A DNA stretch of 6,757 nucleotides, from positions 1 through 6,757 of the forward strand of contig CAAGHX010000062.1 in the NCBI GenBank assembly GCA_900769745.1. Reading direction: 5' to 3'. The notes below the pieces were generated by a model, which saw only the letters and a program-made list of their open reading frames with translations, was not told the DNA's origin and searched no databases. The stretch comes from an uncultured Alistipes sp. GTDB lineage: Bacteria; Bacteroidota; Bacteroidia; Bacteroidales; Rikenellaceae. Positions 1 through 5,426 of the stretch are shown here, in pieces. Position numbers and translations under genes: made by a program. Every line of letters starts with the position of its first letter. Position 1 is the stretch's first letter.

Positions 1-336
1 CGCGCATTGGCGGGCCGACTGAAAGCCACCGCACAGGCCGACAAGGTTTACCGAATTGGTCGTTATGAGTTTGTAGCCGATTCGGGGTTGCTTATCCTCG
101 ACGGCGACCAGCAGCAACTCTCGGCAAGAGAGGCCGAAGTGCTGAAATGCCTCTGCGACAACATTGGCCAGACAATTGAGGCATCGCAGATATTGATGCA
201 GATTTGGGGCGACGACAGCTTCTACAATCTACGCAGTTTGAATGTCTTTATCTCACGCCTAAGAAAGCGCCTGATTGACGACAGGCAGGTGGAGATTATC
301 TCGCAGCGAGGTGTGGGATACAGGCTCAAGGGCTAA
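1..336 (+). CDS. OmpR/PhoB-type response regulator, C-terminal DNA-binding part (5' truncated by window edge)
   Basis: The frame is open from base 1 to the TAA at 334-336, so this is the last 111 residues of a longer gene whose phosphoacceptor receiver domain lies upstream of the window. The first residues (Arg-Ala-Leu-Ala-Gly-Arg-Leu-Lys) look like the last receiver helix and linker. The rest is a winged-helix Trans_reg_C domain: a four-stranded beta sheet, the Leu-Ser-Ala-Arg-Glu-Ala-Glu-Val-Leu helix, a recognition helix around Arg-Ser-Leu-Asn-Val-Phe-Ile-Ser-Arg-Leu-Arg-Lys, and the C-terminal wing Gln-Arg-Gly-Val-Gly-Tyr-Arg-Leu. This wording is close to RprY-like regulators of Bacteroidales. 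A partner histidine kinase would be expected in the upstream neighbourhood, which cannot be seen. The TTG at base 7 is not the true start. The stop codon abuts the stop of the convergent dehydrogenase gene. Confidence 0.93.
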   Translation, partial: RALAGRLKATAQADKVYRIGRYEFVADSGLLILDGDQQQLSAREAEVLKCLCDNIGQTIEASQILMQIWGDDSFYNLRSLNVFISRLRKRLIDDRQVEIISQRGVGYRLKG

Positions 337-1125
337 CTATACCCTCTCCAGGATTCGCTTTACGGCGGGGGTTTTTAGGATGGGCAGGAGTGCCCAGGCG
401 GGAGCTATGGCGCAGAGCAGACCGATGATTTTGGTCAGCAGGCCCGGCAAGCAGCGACGGCGACCACGGAATGTGGCTCTCAGCGCCTTGTGGGCAACGC
501 TCTCGGGCGAGAGCATAACACCCAAGCGGAGCAGCAGGTGACGCATCTTATCGTCCAACTTATAGAATGGGGTATCTACTGCCGATGGGAAGACAGTGCA
601 GACCTTCACCCCGCTACCCCTCAACTCATACCACAACGACTGACCCAACATCCTGAGGAACGCCTTCGAGGCGGCATAGTGCGAGATGGTGGGATATGGC
701 ATAACGGCCGTAATCGATGACATCAGCACGATATATCCTCGGCCACGCTGGCGCATATCGGCAGCGAACAAACGGCAGAGCTTGGCGGGCGTGGTGCAGT
801 GGAGCGCCACGATGCGGTCGATCAGATGCTCGGGCGTACGTTCCAGAGTGGAGAAGAGCAGCATACCGGCATTATTTACAAACACCTCAACCTTGCCGAT
901 GCGCTCGGCCTCGGCATACAAACGCTCGGCAGCATCGGCCTGAGCCAAATCGCAATAGATAGCCTTGGTCTCAACGCCAAACTCTCGGTGCAGACTCTCG
1001 GCCACACTCTCATTCTGCTCGGCATCGTTGCTCACGACCATTATATTATAGCCTCGAGAGGCGAGCTGGCGGGCATACTGCAGACCGATGCCCGATGAAG
1101 CTCCTGTAATCAATGCATAATTCAT
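337..1125 (-). CDS. Short-chain dehydrogenase/reductase (SDR), classical type with hydrophobic C-terminus
   Basis: This is a 262-residue NAD(P)-dependent oxidoreductase with a Rossmann fold; the substrate is unknown. The cofactor motif Thr-Gly-Ala-Ser-Ser-Gly-Ile-Gly is at residues 7-14 and Asn-Asn-Ala-Gly at 84-87. The catalytic Ser137 and the Tyr150-Ala-Ala-Ser-Lys154 pair have the normal 13-residue Ser-to-Tyr spacing. The position usually held by the structural Asn of the catalytic tetrad reads Ala-Leu-His-Cys, so it may be His109. Residues about 228-250 are strongly hydrophobic, suggesting membrane association as in long-chain acyl or sterol-type SDRs (an inference). The start at 1125 is chosen because Met-Asn-Tyr-Ala-Leu-Ile-Thr-Gly begins exactly at the first beta strand. 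The frame is open for 52 more codons upstream, but that stretch is low-complexity, unlike any SDR, and contains the promoter. It is transcribed alone and converges on the response regulator. Confidence 0.92.
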   Translation of the reverse strand: MNYALITGASSGIGLQYARQLASRGYNIMVVSNDAEQNESVAESLHREFGVETKAIYCDLAQADAAERLYAEAERIGKVEVFVNNAGMLLFSTLERTPEHLIDRIVALHCTTPAKLCRLFAADMRQRGRGYIVLMSSITAVMPYPTISHYAASKAFLRMLGQSLWYELRGSGVKVCTVFPSAVDTPFYKLDDKMRHLLLRLGVMLSPESVAHKALRATFRGRRRCLPGLLTKIIGLLCAIAPAWALLPILKTPAVKRILERV

Positions 1126-1129
1126 AACG

Positions 1130-1155
1130 CAAAAGTACGATTTTTCTGCGAAAAA
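1130..1155 (-). promoter_or_regulatory. Bacteroidota-type promoter of the SDR gene, nearly abutting the ATG
   Basis: On the minus strand TACTTTTG (1137-1130) matches the Bacteroidota -7 consensus TAnnTTTG exactly. A T-run at 1155-1151 lies where the weaker -33 element is expected. Only four bases separate the box from the ATG at 1125, which places the transcription start at or next to the start codon. A leaderless or nearly leaderless mRNA is inferred. Confidence 0.6.
1141..1155. repeat. Perfect 6-bp inverted repeat in the SDR promoter spacer
   Basis: TTTTTC (1141-1146) and GAAAAA (1150-1155) are perfect complements around a three-base TGC centre. The palindrome lies just upstream of the -7 box and covers the -33 region of the SDR promoter. 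It could be an operator half-site pair, or chance in AT-rich DNA. Confidence 0.35.
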
Positions 1156-1221
1156 GATTAAAAATTGGCCGCAGCATAGAATTTCGCAGCCGAAAAAATG
1201 GGAACTGTGATTTTTTTTGTG

Positions 1222-1229
1222 TTTCTTTG
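1222..1229 (+). promoter_or_regulatory. Weak candidate -7 box for the outer-membrane protein operon
   Basis: TTTCTTTG differs from TAnnTTTG by one base and is the nearest match upstream of the operon that starts at 1314. Transcription from here would give a leader of about 80 nt containing the hairpin at 1246-1275. No clear -33 element is visible, so the assignment is tentative. Confidence 0.25.
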
Positions 1230-1245
1230 TATAGGGAATACCACT

Positions 1246-1275
1246 CTCTCGGCCGATGCAGAGGCTGGCCGAGGG
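1246..1275 (+). repeat. Inverted repeat / hairpin in the probable 5' leader of the barrel gene
   Basis: CTCTCGGCC (1246-1254) pairs with GGCCGAGGG (1267-1275) over nine positions with one T-G wobble, leaving a 12-base loop. Neither side is followed by a T-run, so it is not an intrinsic terminator. It lies 38 bases before the ATG of the beta-barrel gene and could affect its mRNA stability or translation, or be a protein-binding palindrome. Confidence 0.45.
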
Positions 1276-1313
1276 CGACAAATGACCAATTGTTAACTTA
1301 AAACTTTATAGTT

Positions 1314-1835
1314 ATGAAAAGAGTTATACTCGTAGTATGCTTGGCACTTTTTAGCATCACAGCATACGCTCAGAAAGGTAATTTTGGAGTTGGCGCAGCT
1401 GCTGTTTATGGCACAGAGATAGCTAAAGTGGGTGTCGGCATCAAGGGCCAATACTACTTTAACGACCACGTGCGTGGTGAGCTCGGCTTCAACATCTTCG
1501 CCAAGAACGAGCCACTCAGCACTTGGGATGTAAACCTCAACTTCCACTACTTGGCCAACATCGCCAAGAACCGTTTCTTTGTATATCCGTTGGCTGGTTT
1601 CTCGCTGGCGCAGTGGAAGATTGCAGACGAGAGCTCAACAGGTACCGAGATTACCGATAGCGGAGTATCATACCAGAGCAACGATAGCAAGGAGTTTAAG
1701 ATTGGTCCAAACTTGGGCGTTGGCTTGCAATTCAACATCACCGAGAATACTGCCATCACTGCCGAGGCTCGCTATCAGATGGTTGGCCACTTCGACCAGG
1801 GAGTATTTGGCATCGGCATCCAGCAGCGTTTCTAA
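1314..1835 (+). CDS. Small outer-membrane beta-barrel protein (OmpX/OMP_b-brl type)
   Basis: The protein has 173 residues. Residues 1-20 form a signal peptide (Lys-Arg, a hydrophobic core, then Ala-Tyr-Ala before Gln), so it is exported. The mature part alternates polar and hydrophobic residues in strand-sized blocks rich in Gly and aromatics: Val-Gly-Ile-Lys-Gly-Gln-Tyr-Tyr-Phe at 41-49, a central Tyr-Pro-Leu-Ala-Gly-Phe-Ser at 91-97, and Gly-Pro-Asn-Leu-Gly-Val-Gly-Leu-Gln-Phe at 131-140. It ends in Phe, the usual C-terminal signal for the BAM complex. The size fits an eight-stranded barrel. Such proteins serve as envelope stabilisers or adhesins, and the exact role is not predictable. It is the first gene of an operon: tandem stops TAA-TAG and only 15 bases separate it from the CYTH gene, with no terminator between. 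Confidence 0.88.
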   Translation: MKRVILVVCLALFSITAYAQKGNFGVGAAAVYGTEIAKVGVGIKGQYYFNDHVRGELGFNIFAKNEPLSTWDVNLNFHYLANIAKNRFFVYPLAGFSLAQWKIADESSTGTEITDSGVSYQSNDSKEFKIGPNLGVGLQFNITENTAITAEARYQMVGHFDQGVFGIGIQQRF

Positions 1836-1850
1836 TAGCAAATCGTAGCA

Positions 1851-2321
1851 GTGGGGCGAGAGATAGAACGTAAGTTTTTGGTCTGCGGCGAGTTCATTGA
1901 GCACGCCACATCGGTCACGCGCATAAGCCAGGGCTACATAGCCAAATCCGACAAGCTTACGCTGCGTGTACGCACGCGCGACGACAAGGGCTACCTCACA
2001 ATTAAGGGTCGTAGCGACAAGGCTGGCCTCTCACGCAACGAGTGGGAGTGGGAGATTCCCGTTGAGGAGGCTCGCGAGCTGCTGCAATATAGCAACGGCA
2101 CCATCGAGAAGAGCCGCTACCTTGTACCATACGAGGGGCATACCTTCGAGGTGGATTGTTTCTACGGGCAGAACGAGGGACTTGTGATGGCCGAGGTGGA
2201 GCTATCCGACGAGGACGAGGAGTTTGCACGCCCCGACTGGTTAGGCGAGGAGGTGACGGGCGACAGACGATACTACAATTCGCAACTACTTAAAAATCCT
2301 TTCACACGATGGGAAGAATAA
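1851..2321 (+). CDS. CYTH-domain triphosphate tunnel metalloenzyme (probable inorganic triphosphatase)
   Basis: The 156-residue cytoplasmic protein opens with Glu-Ile-Glu-Arg-Lys-Phe-Leu-Val, the ExExK signature (Glu4, Glu6, Lys8) of the CYTH family. Further tunnel residues are visible: Arg39 and Arg41 in Leu-Arg-Val-Arg, Lys52 in Thr-Ile-Lys-Gly, Glu66/Glu68, Lys87 and Arg89, Glu100 and Asp102, Glu115 and Glu117, and the C-terminal Arg-Tyr-Tyr-Asn. The length matches the short bacterial TTM enzymes (NeuTTM/CthTTM type), which hydrolyse inorganic tripolyphosphate with a divalent metal. Class IV adenylate cyclase activity is possible but less likely. The GTG at 1851 is the only start codon between the in-frame TAG at 1836-1838 and the signature. 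The last 13 bases overlap the dipeptidase gene, so the two are probably translationally coupled. Confidence 0.93.
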   Translation: MGREIERKFLVCGEFIEHATSVTRISQGYIAKSDKLTLRVRTRDDKGYLTIKGRSDKAGLSRNEWEWEIPVEEARELLQYSNGTIEKSRYLVPYEGHTFEVDCFYGQNEGLVMAEVELSDEDEEFARPDWLGEEVTGDRRYYNSQLLKNPFTRWEE

Positions 2322-3025
2322 TCAGGGCGGCAGCTTTGTGTGCCGCTCTTTTGATATGCATCCCCACGCAGGGACAACAGGTCGATTACGACCAACGAAT
2401 ACGCGAGATGGGGCTTGTGGATGTGCAGACACTCAATGACTCGATAATGGTTGAGTTGCGCTACGCCACGACCGACAATTTCCTAAAGCAGAATGTATAT
2501 GGTTCGCTACGCAAAGCCTACCTGCTACCCCACTTTGCCAAAAAGGTTGCCCTCGCGCAAGAGATTCTCTCGCAACGCTACCCAGGATATAGACTACTCA
2601 TCTACGACGCAGCTCGTCCCCGCAGCGTGCAACGCCATATGCGACAGGTTGTAGAGGGAACACCCTACTCGGCTTATGTGGCCGACGACACGCGTGGCGG
2701 CCGACACAACTATGGCGTGGCTGTGGATTTGACCATCGCCGACAAGGATGGACGCCCACTCGATATGGGCACACCTTTTGACCACTTCGACCGCACAGCC
2801 TGGGTGGGAGATGGCATAAATACCACGCTGCAGCACTTCAAGAAGTATATAGCTCAGATGCAGCAGCAAGGACTTATCTCAGCCGAGGCGGCAGCAAACC
2901 GCACACTGCTGGTCGAGATTATGGATGCTGTTGGCCTGCGCCCCTACGCCAAAGAGTGGTGGCACTACCAGGAGCGAGTCTCGATGAGCCGCACCAGGGA
3001 GCTTTATAAGTTACTTGATTTTTAA
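2309..3025 (+). CDS. ddpX: Secreted VanX/DdpX-type D-alanyl-D-alanine dipeptidase (peptidase M15D)
   Basis: This 238-residue zinc dipeptidase hydrolyses D-Ala-D-Ala. Residues 1-22 look like a signal peptide, so it should act in the periplasm. The VanX motif is at residues 131-140 with zinc ligands His133 and Asp140; Glu216 (catalytic base) and His219 (third ligand) lie in Glu-Trp-Trp-His; Arg103 in Asp-Ala-Ala-Arg-Pro matches the transition-state arginine. The first position of the usual SxHxxGxAxD motif is Gly131 instead of Ser. No vanH, vanA, vanR or vanS is nearby and the protein is exported, so peptidoglycan recycling or D-Ala scavenging is more likely than glycopeptide resistance. The ATG at 2309 lies inside the end of the CYTH gene. 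It is the last gene of the operon, followed by a terminator. Confidence 0.93.
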   Translation: MGRIIRAAALCAALLICIPTQGQQVDYDQRIREMGLVDVQTLNDSIMVELRYATTDNFLKQNVYGSLRKAYLLPHFAKKVALAQEILSQRYPGYRLLIYDAARPRSVQRHMRQVVEGTPYSAYVADDTRGGRHNYGVAVDLTIADKDGRPLDMGTPFDHFDRTAWVGDGINTTLQHFKKYIAQMQQQGLISAEAAANRTLLVEIMDAVGLRPYAKEWWHYQERVSMSRTRELYKLLDF

Positions 3026-3032
3026 CACAGCA

Positions 3033-3066
3033 CAAAAAAAAGGGCCTTTCGGCCCTTTCTTATTTT
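3033..3066. terminator. Bidirectional intrinsic terminator between convergent transcription units
   Basis: AAAGGGCC (3039-3046) and GGCCCTTT (3051-3058) form a perfect 8-bp stem with a 4-base loop. Read on the plus strand it is followed by an interrupted T-tract (3056-3066) and ends the barrel-CYTH-dipeptidase operon 14 bases after the stop. Read on the minus strand the loop is GAAA, a GNRA tetraloop, followed by an unbroken run of eight T, which is the stronger design. It would end GH97 transcripts that cross the intergenic region. Confidence 0.9.
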
Positions 3067-3081
3067 GGTATCATTACCTTT

Positions 3082-3210
3082 CTTCAAAAGAAGTTGTATA
3101 ACAAGAGCTATTTTGAAGCTGGTCGAAGCCTAAGAAACCGCAGTTTACTAAGCGTAAATGAGGATTTCGAAGGCGAGCCAGATGCCGAAAGAGTCTTGTT
3201 GGACGGCTTC
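3082..3210. other. Candidate structured RNA or small dispersed element (nested inverted repeats)
   Basis: This non-coding stretch is almost fully occupied by complementary pairs. CTTCAAAA (3082-3089) pairs with TTTTGAAG (3111-3118) and encloses TTGT/ACAA (3094-3097/3101-3104). GAAGCC (3125-3130) pairs with GGCTTC (3205-3210) and closes an 86-base domain holding three hairpins: TTTAC/GTAAA (3144-3148/3154-3158), TTTC-GGC/GCC-GAAA (3165-3168 and 3172-3174 with 3184-3190) and GTC/GAC (3193-3195/3202-3204). One reading frame, 3064-3219, is open through the element but has no ATG and is not convincing as a gene. The strand cannot be decided: it could be read from its own plus-strand transcript or as the 3' untranslated region of GH97, ending at the terminator. 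No known Rfam family is recognised. Confidence 0.45.
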
Positions 3211-3214
3211 TTAC

Positions 3215-5212
3215 TTATTTAATAGGGGTCAATTTCATCGCGAAACCACCACCATTCGCCATCTTAACCTTAATCTTCTGCTTGTTGTCGCCTGTGCTCT
3301 TCACTACGCGGAAATCCTGAGCGATAGTGTTAGCGTTGAAGCCGTCAACAAATGAAGAGATCTGGTAGGTACCCTCTGGCAAGAACGAGAGGTCAACCTC
3401 AACCTCGCGGCCTTTCCAGTTGTTAAGACCACCTACATACCACTCATCGCCGCTGCGACGTGCCAATGTAGCGAACTCGCCAATCTTGCCATCCAAAGCC
3501 ACTGTCTGGTCCCAAACTGTTGGGATAGCAGCGATAAACTCGGTGCAAACAGGCTCCTTCTCGTAGTTGCTTGGAGAGTCGCACAACATGTTGAATGGAG
3601 ACTCAAACAACACATACATAGCCAACTGGTGGCAACGAGTACCCTGGCTCATAGGCTCGTAGTAGTTAGTGCGGAAGCTGCTCTTTGTACCGTTGAGCAT
3701 AGCACCCTGAGTGTAATCCATAGGACCTGCGACCATACGGATAAATGGAATCTGCACGTCGTAAGTCACCTGGTCGAAGTCTGCCAATGAAGACCACTTC
3801 ATCTGCTCGAGACCGTTCACACCCTCGTAGTTCACTACGTTAGGATACTTACGTGACAAACCGCAAGGCTTGTAAGCACCGTGGAAGTCAACCATAAGCT
3901 TATACTTAGCAGCAGTTGCTGCGGCACGCTCGTAGAAGTCAACCATCTTCTGGTCATCGCGGTCCATAAAGTCGATCTTGAAGCCCTTAACACCCATCTC
4001 TGAGTAGTGCTTGAAGACATTCTCCATATCGCGGTCAACAGCCCAGTAGCCACCCCACAATACGATACCCACGCCACGAGTCTTGGCATACTCTACCAAG
4101 TGCTTGAGGTCGATCTGTGGGATAATCTGCAAGAGGTCGGCCTTCAAATTGACGTTCCAACCCTCGTCCAAGATTACATACTCGATACCGTTGCGAGCAG
4201 CGAAGTCGATGTAGTACTCATAGGTCTTGTTGTTGATGCCTGGCTTGAAGTCCACGCCATACAATCCCCAGCAGTTCCACCAATCCCAAGCCACCTTGCC
4301 TGGCTTAATCCACGATGTGTCGCCGATAGCGTTAGGTGCGCTGAGACGGAAGACCATATCGTCGTCCAAAAGCTGTGCGTCGTTGTCAGCAACGATGCAG
4401 ATTCGCCAAGGGAATGAGCGCTCGCCGCTAACCTCAGCGATATATGGCTTATAGCTCTCAACCAAGCCCTGCAACATATTGTGACCGCCCTGCTTAATCT
4501 TATCAGGTACTGGAGCATAGTGTGCATTGAGCTTGTTCTCGCCCTTTGAGTGGAGGTACATACCTGGGTAGCTCATAAGGTCGGTCTCGGTGATACAAAC
4601 CTTCTTGTCGCCCAAGTCAACCATCACAGGGAGGAACATCAGACGGTTCTGGCCCATCTGGCTCATCTTCTCGATAACGTATGGCTGCTCGAATGACTGG
4701 AAGTACTGCTGCTCGAATGACTTGTTCTTGTTGCTGCGAGTGTAAGAGCAGAAGACTGTCTTGTCGCCATCGAAAGCAAACTCCGAAGTCTCATTCTTCA
4801 CGATGTAGTCGCCCTTGCGAGTCGATACGAAACGGTAGGCTGCAGCCTCATTATAAGCGCGGAACTCGATAGAGTAGTCACCCTTGAACGAGAGGGTGAG
4901 AGTTGTGCAGTTGTCCTTCACCTCCGACTTCTTGTAAACAGGAGATGGGATAACCTCGTCAATCTTGCCTACAGTGGCCTTGCGAAGACGTGGAGCAACA
5001 CCCCAAGTCTCGTTCTCGCCAATCTGCATAGCAATCTGCGATGGGTTGATGATTGTCTGACCATCCTTCTCAACGCTCCAGCGAACGTCGTCGGCGATGG
5101 TAACTGTAACTTTCAACTCGCCATTTGGAGAGCTGATGCTCTTAACGATAGGCTTCGCCTGCGCCATCAAAACAGAGCAGAGAGCCATCACTAAAAATGC
5201 AAAGTGCTTCAT
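3215..5212 (-). CDS. Secreted GH97 glycosidase, probable retaining alpha-galactosidase
   Basis: The protein has 665 residues with a signal peptide (about 1-19, ending Ala-Gln-Ala) and no lipobox, so periplasmic. The GH97 layout is complete: an N-terminal beta-sandwich (about 20-295), a catalytic (beta/alpha)8 barrel (about 300-560) and a C-terminal beta domain. Family landmarks are Val-Ala-Trp-Asp-Trp-Trp-Asn (308-313), Tyr-Val-Ile-Leu-Asp-Glu-Gly-Trp (345-352) and Gly-Phe-Lys-Ile-Asp-Phe-Met-Asp-Arg (410-418). Asp414 corresponds to the nucleophile of the retaining branch (Asp415 in BtGal97a), whereas the inverting SusB enzymes lack it. Glu463 or Glu469 is the acid/base; the spacing from Asp414 favours Glu469. 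Alpha-galactosidase activity is inferred from this branch. No SusC/SusD pair is in the window, so it is either an orphan enzyme or controlled separately. It is preceded by a long leader and ended by the terminator near 3039-3058. Confidence 0.95.
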   Translation of the reverse strand: MKHFAFLVMALCSVLMAQAKPIVKSISSPNGELKVTVTIADDVRWSVEKDGQTIINPSQIAMQIGENETWGVAPRLRKATVGKIDEVIPSPVYKKSEVKDNCTTLTLSFKGDYSIEFRAYNEAAAYRFVSTRKGDYIVKNETSEFAFDGDKTVFCSYTRSNKNKSFEQQYFQSFEQPYVIEKMSQMGQNRLMFLPVMVDLGDKKVCITETDLMSYPGMYLHSKGENKLNAHYAPVPDKIKQGGHNMLQGLVESYKPYIAEVSGERSFPWRICIVADNDAQLLDDDMVFRLSAPNAIGDTSWIKPGKVAWDWWNCWGLYGVDFKPGINNKTYEYYIDFAARNGIEYVILDEGWNVNLKADLLQIIPQIDLKHLVEYAKTRGVGIVLWGGYWAVDRDMENVFKHYSEMGVKGFKIDFMDRDDQKMVDFYERAAATAAKYKLMVDFHGAYKPCGLSRKYPNVVNYEGVNGLEQMKWSSLADFDQVTYDVQIPFIRMVAGPMDYTQGAMLNGTKSSFRTNYYEPMSQGTRCHQLAMYVLFESPFNMLCDSPSNYEKEPVCTEFIAAIPTVWDQTVALDGKIGEFATLARRSGDEWYVGGLNNWKGREVEVDLSFLPEGTYQISSFVDGFNANTIAQDFRVVKSTGDNKQKIKVKMANGGGFAMKLTPIK

Positions 5213-5247
5213 AAAAAAAGTATTCGGTTAATTAAAATGTTTTTCAT
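5209..5247 (-). CDS. Possible 12-codon upstream ORF overlapping the GH97 start (ATGA)
   Basis: In the GH97 leader an ATG at 5247-5245 in an A-rich context opens a frame encoding Met-Lys-Asn-Ile-Leu-Ile-Asn-Arg-Ile-Leu-Phe-Leu. Its TGA (5211-5209) overlaps the GH97 ATG (5212-5210) as ATGA, a typical arrangement for translational coupling. Seven T precede the GH97 ATG directly, a poor initiation context for Bacteroidota, which makes coupling plausible. One additional T in that run would join the two frames into a longer N-terminus. No evidence of translation is available, and it may be chance. Confidence 0.25.
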   Translation of the reverse strand: MKNILINRILFL

Positions 5248-5259
5248 TTTTTGCAGGAT

Positions 5260-5306
5260 GCGGACTTCGGCCGAGCCGCCCAATCCACACCACTCAGGCT
5301 TTGGGC
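5260..5306 (-). repeat. Hairpin-forming inverted repeats in the GH97 5' leader
   Basis: GCCCAA (5278-5283) and TTGGGC (5301-5306) are perfect complements around 17 bases. Next to them GCGG (5260-5263) with CCGC (5276-5279), extended by CT/AG, encloses the palindrome TCGGCCGA (5267-5274). Both lie between the predicted GH97 transcription start and its ATG, so the roughly 130-nt leader is probably structured. The two stems share bases 5278-5279 and could be alternatives. Confidence 0.4.
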
Positions 5307-5348
5307 AATTGCGTCATACTCATCGACATTTGATCCAATAAGCCGCGC

Positions 5349-5356
5349 CAAAGGTA
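5349..5356 (-). promoter_or_regulatory. GH97 promoter, -7 box
   Basis: TACCTTTG on the minus strand is an exact match to TAnnTTTG. The -33 region is only T-rich (minus-strand TTTTTA about 18 bases upstream). The start of transcription would be near 5343, giving a leader of about 130 nt that carries the hairpins and the possible upstream ORF. Confidence 0.6.
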
Positions 5357-5357
5357 A

Positions 5358-5370
5358 CTCATTTTATGAG
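5358..5370. promoter_or_regulatory. Perfect inverted repeat between divergent promoters, candidate operator
   Basis: CTCAT (5358-5362) and ATGAG (5366-5370) are perfect complements around TTT. The repeat lies one base upstream of the GH97 -7 box and 17 bases before the -7 box of the plus-strand cystatin-like gene, the place where one regulator could control both. No regulator is known. Confidence 0.35.
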
Positions 5371-5387
5371 AGAATAAAAATTTTCGC

Positions 5388-5395
5388 TATCTTTA
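5388..5395 (+). promoter_or_regulatory. Promoter of the cystatin-like/xerC pair, -7 box
   Basis: TATCTTTA matches TAnnTTTG at all but the last base. It would start transcription near 5400, giving a leader of about 25 nt to the ATG at 5427. Its upstream region overlaps that of the divergent GH97 promoter. Confidence 0.5.
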
Positions 5396-5426
5396 TCGTC
5401 AAATTAACCGGCAAAAAGCTATTTCG

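Noticed and set aside
799..1098. 99-codon plus-strand ORF inside the SDR gene
   Set aside because: It is a shadow of the SDR coding frame and shows no family resemblance.
1126..1281. 52-residue N-terminal extension of the SDR frame
   Set aside because: SDR homology begins at Met-Asn-Tyr-Ala-Leu; the extension is Lys/His/Phe/Cys-rich low-complexity sequence and contains a perfect promoter box.
2309..3025. VanX as part of a glycopeptide resistance cluster
   Set aside because: No ligase, dehydrogenase or VanRS genes are present, and the protein has a signal peptide, unlike cytoplasmic VanX.
3125..3210. tRNA-like cloverleaf (closing stem with three hairpins)
   Set aside because: The closing stem is 6 bp, there is no T-loop consensus or proper T arm on either strand, and no recognisable anticodon arm of 5+7 bases.
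3064..3219. Open plus-strand frame through the intergenic region
   Set aside because: No ATG or GTG start with a plausible context, it reads through the structured element, and it resembles no known protein.
3158..3355. 65-codon plus-strand ORF starting in the intergenic element
   Set aside because: Most of it is antisense to the conserved C-terminus of GH97.
4007..4417. 136-codon plus-strand ORF inside GH97
   Set aside because: It is antisense to the GH97 catalytic barrel, whose conservation explains the long open frame.
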